From: Labilithrix sp.
GTDB lineage: Bacteria > Myxococcota_A > Polyangia > Polyangiales > Polyangiaceae
DNA: 64,000 nt
Direction: 5' to 3'
Assembly: GCA_019637225.1 (NCBI GenBank)
Contig: JAHBWC010000001.1
Location: 186,001-250,000 of the forward strand
Each line of letters begins with the position of its first letter. The first letter of the stretch is position 1. Positions 34,680 to 46,200 of the stretch are shown in pieces. Both the position numbers and the translations under genes were made by a program. Under the pieces are notes generated by a model that saw only the letters and a list, made by a program, of their open reading frames with translations, was not told where the DNA came from and ran no database searches.

Positions 34680-36941
34680 CTACACCGCGAGCGCGCGGAG
34701 GATGGGGAGCTCGCGCACGCGCGTCCCGGTGAGCGCGAAGATCGCGTTCGTGAGGGCCGGCGCCACCGGGGGCACGCCCGGCTCGCCGACGCCCGCCGGC
34801 GGCGCGTCGCTCCGGAGGACCTCGACGTGGATCCGTCGGGGCGCCTCGGGGAGGCGCAAGAGCCGGAAGTCGCGGAAGTTCGACTGCTCCGTCGCGCCGG
34901 CCTTCATCGTGATCTCCCCGTAGAGCGCGTGGCTCAGCCCGAAGACGACGGCGCCCTCGAACTGCGAGCGCACGCGCTCCATGTTCACGACGAGGCCGGC
35001 GTCGGCCACGATCCACGCCTCGTCGACGCGGATCTTGCCGGCCGCGTCTCTCACGACGGAGACGACGACGGCGACGTACGCGAGGAAGCTCCGGTGCACG
35101 GCGAGGCCGAGCGCGCGCTTCGAGGCGGCGCGATCCTTCCAGCCGGCGAGCGCGGTGACGCGCTCGAGCACGCGCCGATGCCGGGCCGTGTCGACCGGGT
35201 ACCGGTCGAGCGGCTGGCCGTAGTTCGGCAGCTCCTTCACGCCGAGGTCGGCGGGGCCCCAGGTGCGCGGCGGTCCGAGGACCTCGAGCAGGTGCTCGGC
35301 CGGATCGATCCCGCGCGCGTGGGCGAGCTCGTCGAGGAAGCTCTGCACCGCGAACGCGTGGTAGATGTTCGCGACCGACCGGAGCCAGCCGATGCGCGTG
35401 TGCGCGCGCGCTTCGCAGTTTTCGGCGCGTACGTTCGGGATCGCGAGCGGCACGTCGAGCACGCCCTGCGCGAGCTGTCCGGGGGCGGAGAAGCTCGCCC
35501 CGTCGAAGATCGACGCGATCGGCGGGAAGGCCGTGCGGTGCTGCCAGGCGATGATCTTGCCGGCGCCGTCGAGCCCGGCGACGAGCCGCTGCGCGCTGAC
35601 CGAGTGGTAGTAGTCGTGCTGGAGGTCGTCCTCGCGCGTCCACTGCACGCGCACCGGCGCGCCCATCTCCTTCGCGACGAGCGCGGCCTCGACCACGAAG
35701 TCGGGCTTCGACTTCCGACCGAAGCCGCCGCCCAGCAAGGTCACGTGCACCGTGACCTTGCTCTCGTCGAGCCCGAGCGCCTTCGCGAGCGCGGTGCGCG
35801 CGGACTGCGGGTTCTGCGTCGACGCCCACACCTCGCACGACTGCGCGTCGACCTTGGCGACGGCCACCGGCGGCTCCATCGGCGCGTGCGCCAGATTGGC
35901 TGCGTAGTACATGGATTCGACGGTTCGCTTCGCGCCCGCGAGCGCCCCGTCGACGTCGCCGAGATCGCGCACGACGCGACCCGGCGCACGGACGGCGGCC
36001 TCGAGCTTCGCGCGGTACGTCGTCGAGTCGTACACGGTGTTGTCGCCGTGCTCCCACGCGATCTCGAGGAGCTTGCGGCCGCGCATCGCCGACCACGTGT
36101 CGTCGGCGACGACCGCGAGGCCGCCGAGGGGCTGGAAGCCGTAGGGCGGCTTCGGCGCGGGGAGGGCCACGACGCGCTTCACGCCCTTGACCGCGAGCGC
36201 CCTCGCGGGATCGTGCCTCGCCACCTTGCCGCCGACGACGGGCGGGCGCGCGATGACGGCGGTGAGCATCCCCGGCAGGCGCACGTCGGCGCCGAACGCG
36301 GCGCGCCCGGTGACGATGTCGGGGCCGTCGACGAGCGGGAGATCCTTGCCGATCGTCCTGAGCTCCGAGAGTGGACGGAGCACGATCGCCTCCGCGCTCG
36401 GCACCGGGACCTTCGCGGCGTCGTTCGCCAGCTCGCCGAACCCGAGCGATCGCTTCGTCGCGTCGTGGAACACGGCGTGGTCGCGGACCTGGAGCGCGGC
36501 GGCGGGCACCTTCAAGCGCCGCGCGGCGGCGGCGACGAGCATCATGCGCGTGGCGGCGCCGGTGCGCCGGAGTGCGTCGAAGGCCTTCCGGACGCTGCTC
36601 GATCCGTCGGTGTTCTGATCGCCGTAAGCCTTGTCGCCGTCGGCTTGCACGATCTTCACGCGCGCCATGTCCGCGCCGAGCTCGTCGGCGATCAGCGCCG
36701 GGAGCGTGCTGCGTACGCCCTGGCCCATCTCGGAGCGGGCGCACATGATCGTCACGACTCCGTCCGGCGCCACGTGCACGAACACGTTCGGCCGGAGGCC
36801 GTCGCCGCTTGCCGCGCCCGCTCTCGGCGTCGCCGCGGAGGGCTCCTCCGCGCGCGCGAACGATCCGAGCGCGAGGCCGCCGAGCGCGACGCCGAGCCCG
36901 GCGAGGAACGAGCGTCGGACGACGCGGATCGACTCGCTCAC
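34680..36941 (-). CDS. Molybdopterin-binding subunit, isoquinoline 1-oxidoreductase type
   Basis: A 753-aa xanthine-oxidase-family large subunit. The twin-arginine signal 'RRSFLAGLGVALGGLAL' shows Tat export to the periplasm. Mo-cofactor motifs include 'ARSEMGQGVRSTLPALIADEL', 'LGGGFGRKSKPDFV' and the catalytic Glu in 'GVGEPGVPP' near the C-terminus. This subfamily (IorB/CoxL-like) lacks an FAD subunit and passes electrons to cytochrome c, consistent with the genes upstream. It probably hydroxylates an N-heterocycle or oxidises an aldehyde. It lies in the order cytochrome, 2Fe-2S subunit, this gene, cytidylyltransferase. Confidence 0.92.
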   Translation of the reverse strand: MSESIRVVRRSFLAGLGVALGGLALGSFARAEEPSAATPRAGAASGDGLRPNVFVHVAPDGVVTIMCARSEMGQGVRSTLPALIADELGADMARVKIVQADGDKAYGDQNTDGSSSVRKAFDALRRTGAATRMMLVAAAARRLKVPAAALQVRDHAVFHDATKRSLGFGELANDAAKVPVPSAEAIVLRPLSELRTIGKDLPLVDGPDIVTGRAAFGADVRLPGMLTAVIARPPVVGGKVARHDPARALAVKGVKRVVALPAPKPPYGFQPLGGLAVVADDTWSAMRGRKLLEIAWEHGDNTVYDSTTYRAKLEAAVRAPGRVVRDLGDVDGALAGAKRTVESMYYAANLAHAPMEPPVAVAKVDAQSCEVWASTQNPQSARTALAKALGLDESKVTVHVTLLGGGFGRKSKPDFVVEAALVAKEMGAPVRVQWTREDDLQHDYYHSVSAQRLVAGLDGAGKIIAWQHRTAFPPIASIFDGASFSAPGQLAQGVLDVPLAIPNVRAENCEARAHTRIGWLRSVANIYHAFAVQSFLDELAHARGIDPAEHLLEVLGPPRTWGPADLGVKELPNYGQPLDRYPVDTARHRRVLERVTALAGWKDRAASKRALGLAVHRSFLAYVAVVVSVVRDAAGKIRVDEAWIVADAGLVVNMERVRSQFEGAVVFGLSHALYGEITMKAGATEQSNFRDFRLLRLPEAPRRIHVEVLRSDAPPAGVGEPGVPPVAPALTNAIFALTGTRVRELPILRALAV

Positions 36942-36944
36942 GGC

Positions 36945-37394
36945 TCACCCGCGGCCCTTCTTCACGGCGGCCCGGATCCGGAGGTAGGTGCCGCATCGGC
37001 AGAGGTTTCCGGCGAGCGACCGATCGATCTCCGCGTCGGTCGGCTTCGCCTTCTTCGCGAGGAGAGCGGCCGCGCTCATGATCTGACCGGCCTGGCAGAA
37101 GCCGCATTGCGGGACGCCGAGCTCGAGCCACGCCCTCTGCAGCGGGTGCGAGCCGTCCGGCGAGAGGCCCTCGATCGTGGTGACGTGCTTGCCCGCCGCG
37201 CGCCGCACCGGCGTCACGCACGAGCGCACGGCCTCGCCGTCGAGGTGGACCGTGCACGCTCCGCACAGTGCCTCGCCGCAGCCGTACTTCGTGCCCGTGA
37301 GGCCGAGCGCGTCGCGGAGCGCCCAGAGCAGCGGTGTCTCCGGGTCGACGTCGAGCTCGCGATCGGTCCCGTTGACGCGGAGTCGGATACTCAT
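36945..37394 (-). CDS. [2Fe-2S] subunit of the molybdenum hydroxylase
   Basis: A 149-aa protein with both iron-sulfur clusters of the family: the plant-ferredoxin type C39-x4-C44-x2-C47...C59 ('[22 protein letters not shown]') and the second cluster C97-x2-C100...C132-x-C134 ('[11 protein letters not shown]', '[11 protein letters not shown]'). It carries electrons from the Mo site. No signal peptide is present; it is presumably co-exported folded with its Tat-bearing partner. Its ATG overlaps the cytochrome stop (ATGA), and three bases separate it from the Mo-subunit gene. Confidence 0.95.
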   Translation of the reverse strand: MSIRLRVNGTDRELDVDPETPLLWALRDALGLTGTKYGCGEALCGACTVHLDGEAVRSCVTPVRRAAGKHVTTIEGLSPDGSHPLQRAWLELGVPQCGFCQAGQIMSAAALLAKKAKPTDAEIDRSLAGNLCRCGTYLRIRAAVKKGRG

Positions 37395-38038
37395 CGCTTC
37401 ACCTCGTCCCGTGGGCACGCCGCGCCCTCCTTGACCCACGCGCCGACGAGCGCGGCGAACTCGGCTTGCGTCCCCGGCGCCGGCTCGCGGCCGTGTCCGG
37501 GCGCCCAGCCCCAGGCGACGAGCTCGTCGTGCGCGGTGTGCTCGGCGATCTCGGCGAGGCTCTTGTCGCCGTTCCGCTTGCGGTCCTTGAGCTGCTCGCA
37601 GAGCGCGCCGGGCGTCTTGCCGACCCAGGCCATCTCGATCGGCGCGAGATGCCACTTCGGCGCTCCGGGGACGCGCGCGAGCTCGAGGTTGCGATCCTGA
37701 TGGCAGGACGCGCACTCGAGCGCGGGCACGCCCGTGTCGCTCGGGCCGCGCGCGACGGGCGGATCGTGCATGCGCCCGTCCTCGCCCTGGGTCGGGCTGT
37801 CGCCGGCGGGGTGGCAGTTCGTGCACCGCGCGTGGAGCATCACGCGGCTCGCCTCGACGAAGATCGCCCGCGCGCGGTCGTCGCGGTCCGGGATCGCGGC
37901 GAAGTCGCGCGGCGCGCGGAGCGCGTTCCTCGGCACGGCGGGCAAGGTGACCGGCGCGGCCGCGACGGCTCCTCCGCAGCCGAGCGCGAGGAGGGCGATC
38001 CCGGCGAGCCGGATGCCGCCGCTCTGCTTGGTGGGCAT
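37391..38038 (-). CDS. Di-haem c-type cytochrome, electron acceptor of the hydroxylase
   Basis: A 215-aa exported protein with a hydrophobic N-terminus ([17 protein letters not shown]). Two haem c motifs are seen: 'CTNCH' and 'CASCH', the second followed by '[20 protein letters not shown]'. Proteins of this layout precede ior-type hydroxylases in many Gram-negatives and take electrons to the respiratory chain. It is first in the four-gene operon and overlaps the 2Fe-2S gene (ATGA). It diverges from the transaldolase gene across 112 bp. Confidence 0.85.
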   Translation of the reverse strand: MPTKQSGGIRLAGIALLALGCGGAVAAAPVTLPAVPRNALRAPRDFAAIPDRDDRARAIFVEASRVMLHARCTNCHPAGDSPTQGEDGRMHDPPVARGPSDTGVPALECASCHQDRNLELARVPGAPKWHLAPIEMAWVGKTPGALCEQLKDRKRNGDKSLAEIAEHTAHDELVAWGWAPGHGREPAPGTQAEFAALVGAWVKEGAACPRDEVKR

Positions 38039-38150
38039 GCGTCCCTAGATAGAACGATCCGGCGCCGCGAACGACCCGGATCTGCGGCGCGTCGTGGGCG
38101 GCGGCGGAGCTCGCGCTGCGGCGGCACGCGCGGTGCACGGATTTCGCACC

Positions 38151-39272
38151 ATGAATCCGATCCGCCGCCTCGAAGAGCTCGAGCAGAGCATCTGGCTGGA
38201 CTACATCGATCGCGCGCTCCTCACGTCGGGAGAGCTCGAGCGCGACGTCGGGCAAGGGCTCCGCGGACTCACGTCGAACCCGACGATCTTCCAGAAGGCC
38301 ATCGCCGGCTCGAGCGACTACGACGAGCTCATCCGATCTGCGCCGCCCTCCGAGAAGGACCAGAGCGTGCTCGAGCGCATCATGGTGCGCGACCTCGTGC
38401 TGGCGTGCGATCGCCTCCGGCCGGTCTACGAGGCGTCGGGCGGCGCGGACGGCTTCGCGTCGATCGAGGTCCCTCCGGGAGTCGCCGAGGACTGCGCGGC
38501 GTCCGTCGAGCAAGCGCTCCGCCTGTGGAACCTCGTGCACCGGCCGAACCTCATGGTGAAGATCCCCGGCACCCGCGCGGCGCTCCCGGCGATCGAGAGC
38601 TGCCTCGCGCACGGCATCAACATCAACATCACGCTCCTCTTCTCCGTGTCGCGCTACCGCGAGGTGCTCGAGGCGTACCTGAGGGCGCTCGAGGCGCGCG
38701 TCGCGCGGAACGATCCGGTCGAGCGGATCGCGTCGGTGGCGAGCTTCTTCGTGTCTCGCGTCGACGCGAAGGTCGACGCGGTGCTCGACGCCCTCGATGA
38801 GCCTCGTCGGAGCGAGGGCCGAGACCTCCGCGGCGAGATCGCGATCGCGAACGCGAAGCTCGCCTACGAGGAGTACGAGCGGATCTACGCGAGCGAGCGC
38901 TGGGAGCGGCTGGCCGCGCGAGGCGCCCACCCGCAGAGGCTCCTCTGGGCGTCGACGTCGCCGAAGGATCCGGCGTACCCGGACCTCTATTACGTCGAGG
39001 CGCTCATCGGACCGGAGACCGTCGACACGGTGACGCCGGATCTGTTCCGCGCGTACCTCGATCGGGGCGATCCGGCGCTGCGCCTCACCGGGGAGCGCGA
39101 TCGCGCGCACGCGCAGATGGCCGCGCTCGCGCGGCTCGGGATCGACTTCTGCTGGCTCGCCGAGGAGCTCGAAGAGGAGGGCATCCTCGCGTTCGCGCGG
39201 TCCTACGACAAGGCCCTCGCGACCATCGCCGACAAGCGCCGGACGATCGCGCCCGAGGCCGCGCGGCTCTGA
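38151..39272 (+). CDS. tal: Transaldolase
   Basis: A 373-aa transaldolase of the long Mycobacterium/cyanobacterial type. Signatures: '[18 protein letters not shown]', '[13 protein letters not shown]', and '[11 protein letters not shown]', in which Lys137 forms the Schiff base. '[20 protein letters not shown]' and '[32 protein letters not shown]' complete the barrel. It transfers dihydroxyacetone units in the non-oxidative pentose phosphate pathway. The frame is open a little upstream, but ATG 38151 begins the conserved sequence. No transketolase or glucose-6-phosphate dehydrogenase gene is adjacent. Confidence 0.95.
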   Translation: MNPIRRLEELEQSIWLDYIDRALLTSGELERDVGQGLRGLTSNPTIFQKAIAGSSDYDELIRSAPPSEKDQSVLERIMVRDLVLACDRLRPVYEASGGADGFASIEVPPGVAEDCAASVEQALRLWNLVHRPNLMVKIPGTRAALPAIESCLAHGININITLLFSVSRYREVLEAYLRALEARVARNDPVERIASVASFFVSRVDAKVDAVLDALDEPRRSEGRDLRGEIAIANAKLAYEEYERIYASERWERLAARGAHPQRLLWASTSPKDPAYPDLYYVEALIGPETVDTVTPDLFRAYLDRGDPALRLTGERDRAHAQMAALARLGIDFCWLAEELEEEGILAFARSYDKALATIADKRRTIAPEAARL

Positions 39273-39356
39273 GGGCGCCGGGCAAGCTCGACCGCCGTTG
39301 ACCGGCCGCCCAGAACCAACGAGGATAGTTCCTGGCTGGGCGAGGACGACCGTCGA

Positions 39357-42300
39357 ATGGGGCTTCTGGGAATCGCTCGAGAGGGCCTGCTGGCGCGGCG
39401 TTTCGAGCTGAGGGAGCGTCTCGGCGAAGGCGGGATGGGCGTCGTCTATCGAGCGTGGGACCGCGCGCTCGGCAAGGAGGTCGCGCTCAAGCGGATGCAC
39501 GAGATCGGCCCGATGCAGGCCCAGCGGCTCAAGTCGGAGTTCCGCACCCGCTCGGCGCTCCAGCACCGCAACCTCGTGCAGCTCTTCGAGCTGGTGACCG
39601 ACGGCGACGACTGCTTCTTCACGATGGAGCTCGTCGACGGCACGGATCTCGAGTCGTGGGTGCGTCACGGCCGCGCCGCGCCCCTCGGCGCCGCGACGGG
39701 CAGCGGGCCCGCGGCGCGCGACGGCGATCCGAAGACCGCGACGACGATCGACGGGCGGGCGCGCGGCGACGCGCCGGAGCCCGCGGCTCGAAGCGGGGTG
39801 CGCGCGACGAAACGCCCGCTCGACGCGGCGGCGCTCGCGCGGCTGCGCGCGGCGCTGTCGGAGCTGTGCGTCGGGCTCTCGGTGCTGCACGACGCGGCCG
39901 TCGTTCATCGCGACGTGAAGCCCGCGAACGTCATGGTCACGGCGAGCGGGCGGGTCGTCCTCCTCGACTTCGGCCTCGCCGCCACGCAGACGCTGAGGCC
40001 GCCCGATCTCGCGAGCGCAGGCACACCCCGGTACATGGCGCCCGAGCAGGTCCGCGCCGACGCGACGACGGCGGCCGCCGATCTCTACGCGGTGGGAGGC
40101 ATCCTCTACGAGCTCCTCGCCGGTCGGAGTCCCTTCGGCGGTTCGATGCGCACGAACCAGGTGACGAAGGCCGCGGGCTCGCGACCTCCGCCGATCGCCG
40201 GCGAGACGCCCGACGAGGACCTCGCGAACCTCGCGATGCTCCTCCTCGATCCCGAGCCACACGTCCGGCCCGACGCGCGCGGCGCGCTCCGGCACCTCGC
40301 GGCCGGCGCTGACGTGCCGTCGCTCTCGCCGACGTTCGGGCTGCCGGTCCCGGGCGGGTTCGTCGGCCGGCAGTCCGAGGTCGCCGCGCTGAAGAGCGCG
40401 CTCCGTCGCGTCGAGTCCGAGCGGATCCCCGTCGCCGTGCTCGTCGAGGGCCCGTCGGGGATCGGCAAGACGACGCTCCTCCGGAGCTTCCTCGCCGACC
40501 TCAAGGCGCGCGAGAAGCACGCGCTCGTGCTCTCGTCGCGCTGCCATCCGCAAGAGACCGTGCCGTTCAAGGCTCTCGACGCGGCGATGGACGCGCTCGC
40601 GGCGCATGCGCGCGCGATGTTCGACCTCGGCTCGTTCGAGCCCGCGATCGCGCAGGCGGTGGTGCGCGTCTTCCCTGTCTTTCGCACCGTGCCGGAGCTC
40701 GGCGCGCATCCGGCGCCCGTCGTCTCGCCCGACGAGCCGGATCTCCGCGCGCGCGGCTTCGACGCTCTCCGCGAGGTGCTCGCGCGTCTCGCCGCGCGCG
40801 GACCCGTCGTCCTCTGGATCGACGACATGCAGTGGGACGACGCCGACTCGCTCGCCGTGCTCGAGGCGCTGCTCCGTCCGTTCGGCGCGCCCGCGCCGCC
40901 GCTGCTCCTCATCCTCAGCATGCGCAGCGACAGTCGCGAGAGCGTCATCGTCGAGCGCCTCCTCGAGCCGCCGCCGCGCGCGCTCGTGCCCGTCGAGCGC
41001 GTTCGCCTCGGACCGCTCGAGGACGTGGACGCCGCGCGGCTCGCGGCGGTGTTCCTCGGAGAGGGAGACGCGCGCGTCGCCAGGGTCGTCAGCCAGAGCG
41101 AGGGCGACCCCTTCCTCACGTGCGAGCTCGCGCGGTACCTCGCGTCCGCGCCGTCGGACACCGAGCTCGCCCAGGGAGCGCTCGACGTGCAGGCGCTCGT
41201 CGCCGCGCGCCTGCGCGATCTCGCGCCCGCGGAGCGCGCGCTCCTCGACGTCGCCTCGATCGCGGTGCGCCCGCTGGCGACGACGATCGCGATCGAGGCC
41301 GCCCACCTCGAGGCCGAGGCGCGCACCGCGATCCTCGCCCTCCGCGACGCCTTCCTGCTCCGGCAGGGCCCTTCGGCGGCAGGCGAGGCGATCGCGCCGT
41401 ACCACGACAAGATCGCCGAGGCCACGCAGCGGCTCCTCTCGTCCGGCGACCGGGCCGCGATTCACCGCTCGCTCGCGGAGACCCTCGAGCGCCACGCGCC
41501 CGACGACGCCGACGCGCTGTCGGTCCACTGGGAGGGGGCCGGCGAGACCGAGCGCGCGGCCGCGTGCGCCTACCGGGCCGCCGAGCGCGCCGCCGCGACG
41601 CTCGCGTTCGATCGCGCCGCCGAGCTCTACGAGAAGGCGATCGCGCTCGGCGGAGGCGACGTCGAGCGCGCGATCCTGCTCGAGCGGGCCGCCGCGGCGC
41701 ACGCCAACCACGGGCGAGCGGCGGAGGCGGCGCGCCGCTACCTCGACGCGAGTCGCGAGCTCGGCGACGCGGTCGCCAGCGCGCACGTCCGCACGCTCAA
41801 GCGGCTCGCCGCCGAGCAGTACGTCAAGGGTGGCTACGTGCGGCTCGGCTGGGAGGTCATGCGCTCGGTGCTCGCCGCCGCGGGCGTGGAGCCCCCGGCG
41901 TCGCCCACGCGCGCGATGCTCGGCGCGCTCCGCCGTCGCCTTCGCTTCGTGGCGCGGCGCATCGACGTCGACGGCATCCGCGAGCGGCGTATCCCCGAGG
42001 CCGAGCGTCCGCGCCTCGAGGCGCTCTGGACGGCGTCGACGAGCATGTCGATGGTCAACGTGACGCTCTCCGACGCGTTCCGCACCCAGCACCTCGAGCG
42101 GATCCTCGATGTCGGCGATGCGTCGTCCGTCGCGCGCGCGCTCGCGTACGAGGTCGCGCTCGAGGCGCACGTCGGCGGCCCGCTGTTCGACTGGCACGCG
42201 GAGCGGCTGCTGAATCACGCGCGCCGCCTCGTCGCGCTCACGAAGGACCCCTACGACGCCGCCTGGCTCGAGCTCGGCATCGCCAACCAGGCCTACTGCA

Positions 42301-43199
42301 GCGGACGTTTTTACGACGCGGTCCTCGCGTGCAACCGATCGCTCTCGATCTTGCGCGAATCGTGCAGCGGCGTGGCGTGGGAGATCACGACGGTGATGGC
42401 GTTCCTCCTGACGTCGCTCGCGATGCTGGGCGACCTGCCGGCGCTCCGTGAGGCCGCCGAGCGCTTCAGCGCCGACGCCGAGCACCGAGGCGATCTCTTC
42501 GGGGTCGCCGAGGGGTACGGCGGCGAGTGTGTCCTCGCGTGGTGGTCGAGGGGCGCCGGCGACGACGCGCTCGCTCGCGCGCGCGACGCCGTGGCGCGTC
42601 AGGGCGGCGACGCGGAGCGCTGGCCGGAGAAGACGTACCGCCGCGGGCAGCTCACCGAGCTGATGGGGACGGTGCACCTTCAGCTCATCGCCGGCGATCC
42701 GTGGCCGGCGTGGCGCATGCTGATCGATCACTGGGGCGAGCTCAAGTCCGCGATGATCCCGAGCCTCCAGTTCTACCGCTCGTGGCTCCGTCACGGTCGC
42801 GCGCGCGTCGCGCTCGCCGCGGCCGAGCGGTGCGACAGCGGGCGCGGGCAGGGCGGCTGGACGCGCGAGAGGCTCCTCGCCGACGCTCGCAAGATGCGCC
42901 GCGAGATCGACAAGGACACGCGGCCCTTCGCGGCGCCCTGGGCCGCGCTCGTCGAGGGAGGCCTCGCTCACGCCGACGCCGATCGCTCACGCGCCCTCGC
43001 TGCCCTCGAGCGCGCCGTCGCCGGCTTCGACCGCGCCGGGATGGCGCTCTACCGTGAGGCCGCGCGCTTCCGCCTTGGAGAGCTCTCGGCCTCGCCGCTG
43101 CGTCGCGACGAGGCGGAAGCCTGGATGCGCCGCCAAGGCGTGCCGGATCCGCGCGCGCTCGTCGACGCGCTCGTCCCCGGCTTTCGCGGCGCGACCTGA
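39357..43199 (+). CDS. Ser/Thr protein kinase fused to AAA ATPase and helical repeats
   Basis: A 1280-aa protein. The kinase domain (about 15-290) has the Gly loop '[14 protein letters not shown]', the Lys of 'VALKRM', catalytic '[12 protein letters not shown]', 'LLDFGLA' and '[10 protein letters not shown]'. A Gly/Ala/Asp insert follows '[10 protein letters not shown]'. The second part (about 335-760) is an AAA/STAND-type ATPase: '[12 protein letters not shown]', Walker A '[10 protein letters not shown]', Walker B '[16 protein letters not shown]'. The remainder is TPR-like helices. This PknK-like plan is common in myxobacteria and should couple phosphorylation to a conformational switch. It has no membrane segment. 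It is convergent with the fusion gene, with only 12 bp between. Confidence 0.9.
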   Translation: MGLLGIAREGLLARRFELRERLGEGGMGVVYRAWDRALGKEVALKRMHEIGPMQAQRLKSEFRTRSALQHRNLVQLFELVTDGDDCFFTMELVDGTDLESWVRHGRAAPLGAATGSGPAARDGDPKTATTIDGRARGDAPEPAARSGVRATKRPLDAAALARLRAALSELCVGLSVLHDAAVVHRDVKPANVMVTASGRVVLLDFGLAATQTLRPPDLASAGTPRYMAPEQVRADATTAAADLYAVGGILYELLAGRSPFGGSMRTNQVTKAAGSRPPPIAGETPDEDLANLAMLLLDPEPHVRPDARGALRHLAAGADVPSLSPTFGLPVPGGFVGRQSEVAALKSALRRVESERIPVAVLVEGPSGIGKTTLLRSFLADLKAREKHALVLSSRCHPQETVPFKALDAAMDALAAHARAMFDLGSFEPAIAQAVVRVFPVFRTVPELGAHPAPVVSPDEPDLRARGFDALREVLARLAARGPVVLWIDDMQWDDADSLAVLEALLRPFGAPAPPLLLILSMRSDSRESVIVERLLEPPPRALVPVERVRLGPLEDVDAARLAAVFLGEGDARVARVVSQSEGDPFLTCELARYLASAPSDTELAQGALDVQALVAARLRDLAPAERALLDVASIAVRPLATTIAIEAAHLEAEARTAILALRDAFLLRQGPSAAGEAIAPYHDKIAEATQRLLSSGDRAAIHRSLAETLERHAPDDADALSVHWEGAGETERAAACAYRAAERAAATLAFDRAAELYEKAIALGGGDVERAILLERAAAAHANHGRAAEAARRYLDASRELGDAVASAHVRTLKRLAAEQYVKGGYVRLGWEVMRSVLAAAGVEPPASPTRAMLGALRRRLRFVARRIDVDGIRERRIPEAERPRLEALWTASTSMSMVNVTLSDAFRTQHLERILDVGDASSVARALAYEVALEAHVGGPLFDWHAERLLNHARRLVALTKDPYDAAWLELGIANQAYCSGRFYDAVLACNRSLSILRESCSGVAWEITTVMAFLLTSLAMLGDLPALREAAERFSADAEHRGDLFGVAEGYGGECVLAWWSRGAGDDALARARDAVARQGGDAERWPEKTYRRGQLTELMGTVHLQLIAGDPWPAWRMLIDHWGELKSAMIPSLQFYRSWLRHGRARVALAAAERCDSGRGQGGWTRERLLADARKMRREIDKDTRPFAAPWAALVEGGLAHADADRSRALAALERAVAGFDRAGMALYREAARFRLGELSASPLRRDEAEAWMRRQGVPDPRALVDALVPGFRGAT

Positions 43200-43211
43200 G
43201 CCGACCGAGGC

Positions 43212-46200
43212 TCAGCGCTTCGAGCGCCCGAAGAGGCGCGCGACCTTGCCGACGACGTTGCCGACGAACGGCGGGCACCACGGCGCGGGGGGCGGGATCG
43301 GATCGGGCGGCGCCTGGCCGGTCGGCGAGCAGTCACCTCGGTAGGGGAAGAGGTGGCTCAGCACCGACGGGAGCAGCTCGACGCCGAGGAGATCGAAGAG
43401 GTGCGGAAGCCCGAGGTCGAAGAGCGTCTGGTCGATCGCCTTCAGCGTGTCGAAGCTCGGGTTCTCGTAGCGCTCGATGTTCCAGATCCGGCAATAGTCG
43501 CCGATGAACGGAGACGGCACCTCGTCGGCCGAGAGCTCGCTCGGATCGGGGTGGCGATCCGGCGGAGGCGACGGCGGGGCGACGGTCGAGCCGTGGTGCG
43601 CGTTGTAGTGATCGAGGACGGCGTTGACCGCGTGACGTCCGGACTCGTTCGCCGACTCCATCGTCGTCATGCGCGTGAACGTCTTGAGGTAGATGCCCGC
43701 GTAGACGAGCGAGCCCCAGTGGACGGGATATCCGCCGTGCGGCGCGGTCCAGACGCCGGGCGCCGGCGGCGCGGGCGCGACGGGGGCGTCGGGCACGTCG
43801 GGATCGAACGGCATCGGTCCGGGGCGGCGCTCCCAGTCCGACGTGATCGGGACGAGATACGGCGTCTCGTTTCGGACGACCACGCCCTTCTTGCCGTCGC
43901 GATCGCCGAACTCCAGGTTGTCGTCGACGTGGAACCACGTCGGCCGCGGCAGGCGGACCGGGCTCGGCCCGAGCGGCGCCGTGCGCAGATCGTTCGACAG
44001 CTGCATCCACACCCCAGTGCCGAGCTCCTCGTACGTCGAGTCCCAGGCGGTCGTGCGCGTCGGTCCCGCGGGGACCTTGAAGTCGCCGATGTCGACGCTG
44101 AGAAGACCCGCGAAGCCGTCGCGCTTCACGAAGGGAACGCGGTTCCAGGCGCGCTGCATGCTGAGCGTCGACAGCGACCAGGGCGCGTCGAGCGAGTAGG
44201 CGTGGCAGCCGATGGCGAAGTCCTGATCGAAGAAGTACTGCACGCCCGAGAGCGTCTGCAGGCGATCGCTCGGCCCGATGCCCGGCTGCGTGTGCGGATC
44301 GCGCGGCTTCCCGTCGAAGCTCGTCGTGTAGCCGACGAGCCCCGCGGGGACGCCGACCTTCGGGAGCGGCGCGGACACCTTCTCGGCCGACGGCGCGTCG
44401 GTCGCCACCACGACGTAGTGCGGTCTCCGGGTCCGTCCGAGCCACGGCTCGGCGGTCGCCTTGCCGCCGCGGCGCACGGACGGGACGACGACCTCCTTGC
44501 CGTCGACGGTCGCGACGTCGAGGCTCTCGAGCGCGCCCGAGACGAAGCGCACGCCGCGCTCGCCGAGGTAGCGCCGCCAGTGGATGAACCACGCCTCGGT
44601 CGTCGGCGCGTTGAGCGTGCCGTCGAAGCTCTCGCCGCTCCCCGGAGGCCGCGGCTCGAAGAGCTGGACGTAGGTGCTGCCGTTGGTGCGCGCGTCCCCG
44701 TAGCGCCAGTCGAACGCCGCGAGCACGCGCCCCGACGCCGTCGAGTCGCGCGTGAACGCGTTGCTGTAGCGGTAGAGGTAGCAGCGCGTCTTCGGCGAGA
44801 AGCCGCACAGGTAGTTCCACCACGACATGTCCTCGAGCGGCGCGCGTCGCTCCGGGCACGTCGCGAGGTAGCGCGAGATGCGGATGCCCATCTGGAGGAA
44901 GTCGCGCGGGTCGTAGTCGTCGCCGATGAGCGTCGTCAGCGCGGCGCGCACCATCTGGAGCGGCGTCGAGCTGCTCGAGGGCGCAGGGACGGGGCGCTTG
45001 CCGCTCCGGAGCATGAGCTGCTCGGGCGTGGGGTTCAGGTTGTCGATCACGCGACGCTCGGTCTGGTGGCCGTCGCGGTCGTAGACGGGGATGCGCGCCA
45101 TCGTGTCGGTGACGTGCCGGTAGTACGCCGGGAAGAAGCGGAAGCCGTGCTCGCCAGGCAGCACCCACTCTTCGAGGGCGATGATCGCCTCGGGGCGCCC
45201 GGTCGCGCCGTCCGCCGCGAGCACGATGAGGTCGTCGGCGACGCCGCTCGCGACGAGGCGGTCGCGCACGGCCTCGGCGCGGCGCGCCGCGAGCGCGCGC
45301 GGCTCGGGCTCGACGGCGGCGGACGCGCCGCTGACGCGCATCCGGTAGCCCTGATCGCAGTACGTGTCGCGGAACGCGCGGGCGGCGCTCGCGATCGCGC
45401 GCTCGGCCTCGTCCGGCACGCTCGACGAGCCGGCGGCGAAGGTGACGTGGCGCGCGCTCCAGCGATCGTCGCGGGAGCTCGGCGTGGGGCGGCCGGCCGG
45501 CTGGCTTGCCGGCGCCTGGCCGAGTCGGGGCACGCGCGCGTAGTGCGAGCGCGCCATCCCGCCGACGGCCATCCCGCGGTCGCCCTTCGCGTCGAGCGCC
45601 TGCTCGGGCTCGACGACGGTGACCGCGAAGCCGCGATCGACGAGCTCGTGCGCGACGGTGAGCCCGGTGACGCCGCCGCCGAACACCGTGGCCTCCGCCG
45701 TGTAGCCGCCGACGAGCCCTTCGCCCGTCGACCACTCGGCGAGGTACGAGTCGGACCACTCGGCGATGCCGTCGAGCGTGAAGACCCGCGCCGGCTGCCA
45801 GCTGCCGCTCTCGTCCTTCTCCGAGACCCGCAGCGTGACCGCGACGTGCTGCTCGAAGAGGACGATCGTCGTGTACAGCGGGAGCGTCGCGCTCTGGGGC
45901 GCCGACCACTCCACCTCGACGCGGAGGCGGCCCGTCGGATCGACGAGCGTCGTCGTGGCGCTCTCGGGGTACTTCCACGGCGTGCCCGGCCAGTCGCGGA
46001 AGCCGGCGTACGTCGGGAGATCGATCCCCGAGGCGTCGAACGCGACGCGCCGTCCGTCGAGGTCGAGGATCGCCGCGCGCGGCGGATCGAAGCCATCCGA
46101 GTAGCCGAGGTCGAGCGCGATCCGCTCGGCCGGCGAGGAGCACTGCACCCACTGCCAGTTGCGGATCGGCGAGCACCAGACGCCCCAGTTGTGGTCGTGG

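Noticed and set aside
39298..39329. TTGACC...GATAGT as promoter of the kinase gene
   Set aside because: The spacer is about 20 bp and the -10 match is weak, so I did not list it.
36945..42971. A 2008-codon open frame on the minus strand
   Set aside because: Only its last 149 codons are the 2Fe-2S subunit. The rest is antisense to the transaldolase and kinase genes and is Arg/Glu-rich, as expected for the shadow of a GC-rich gene.
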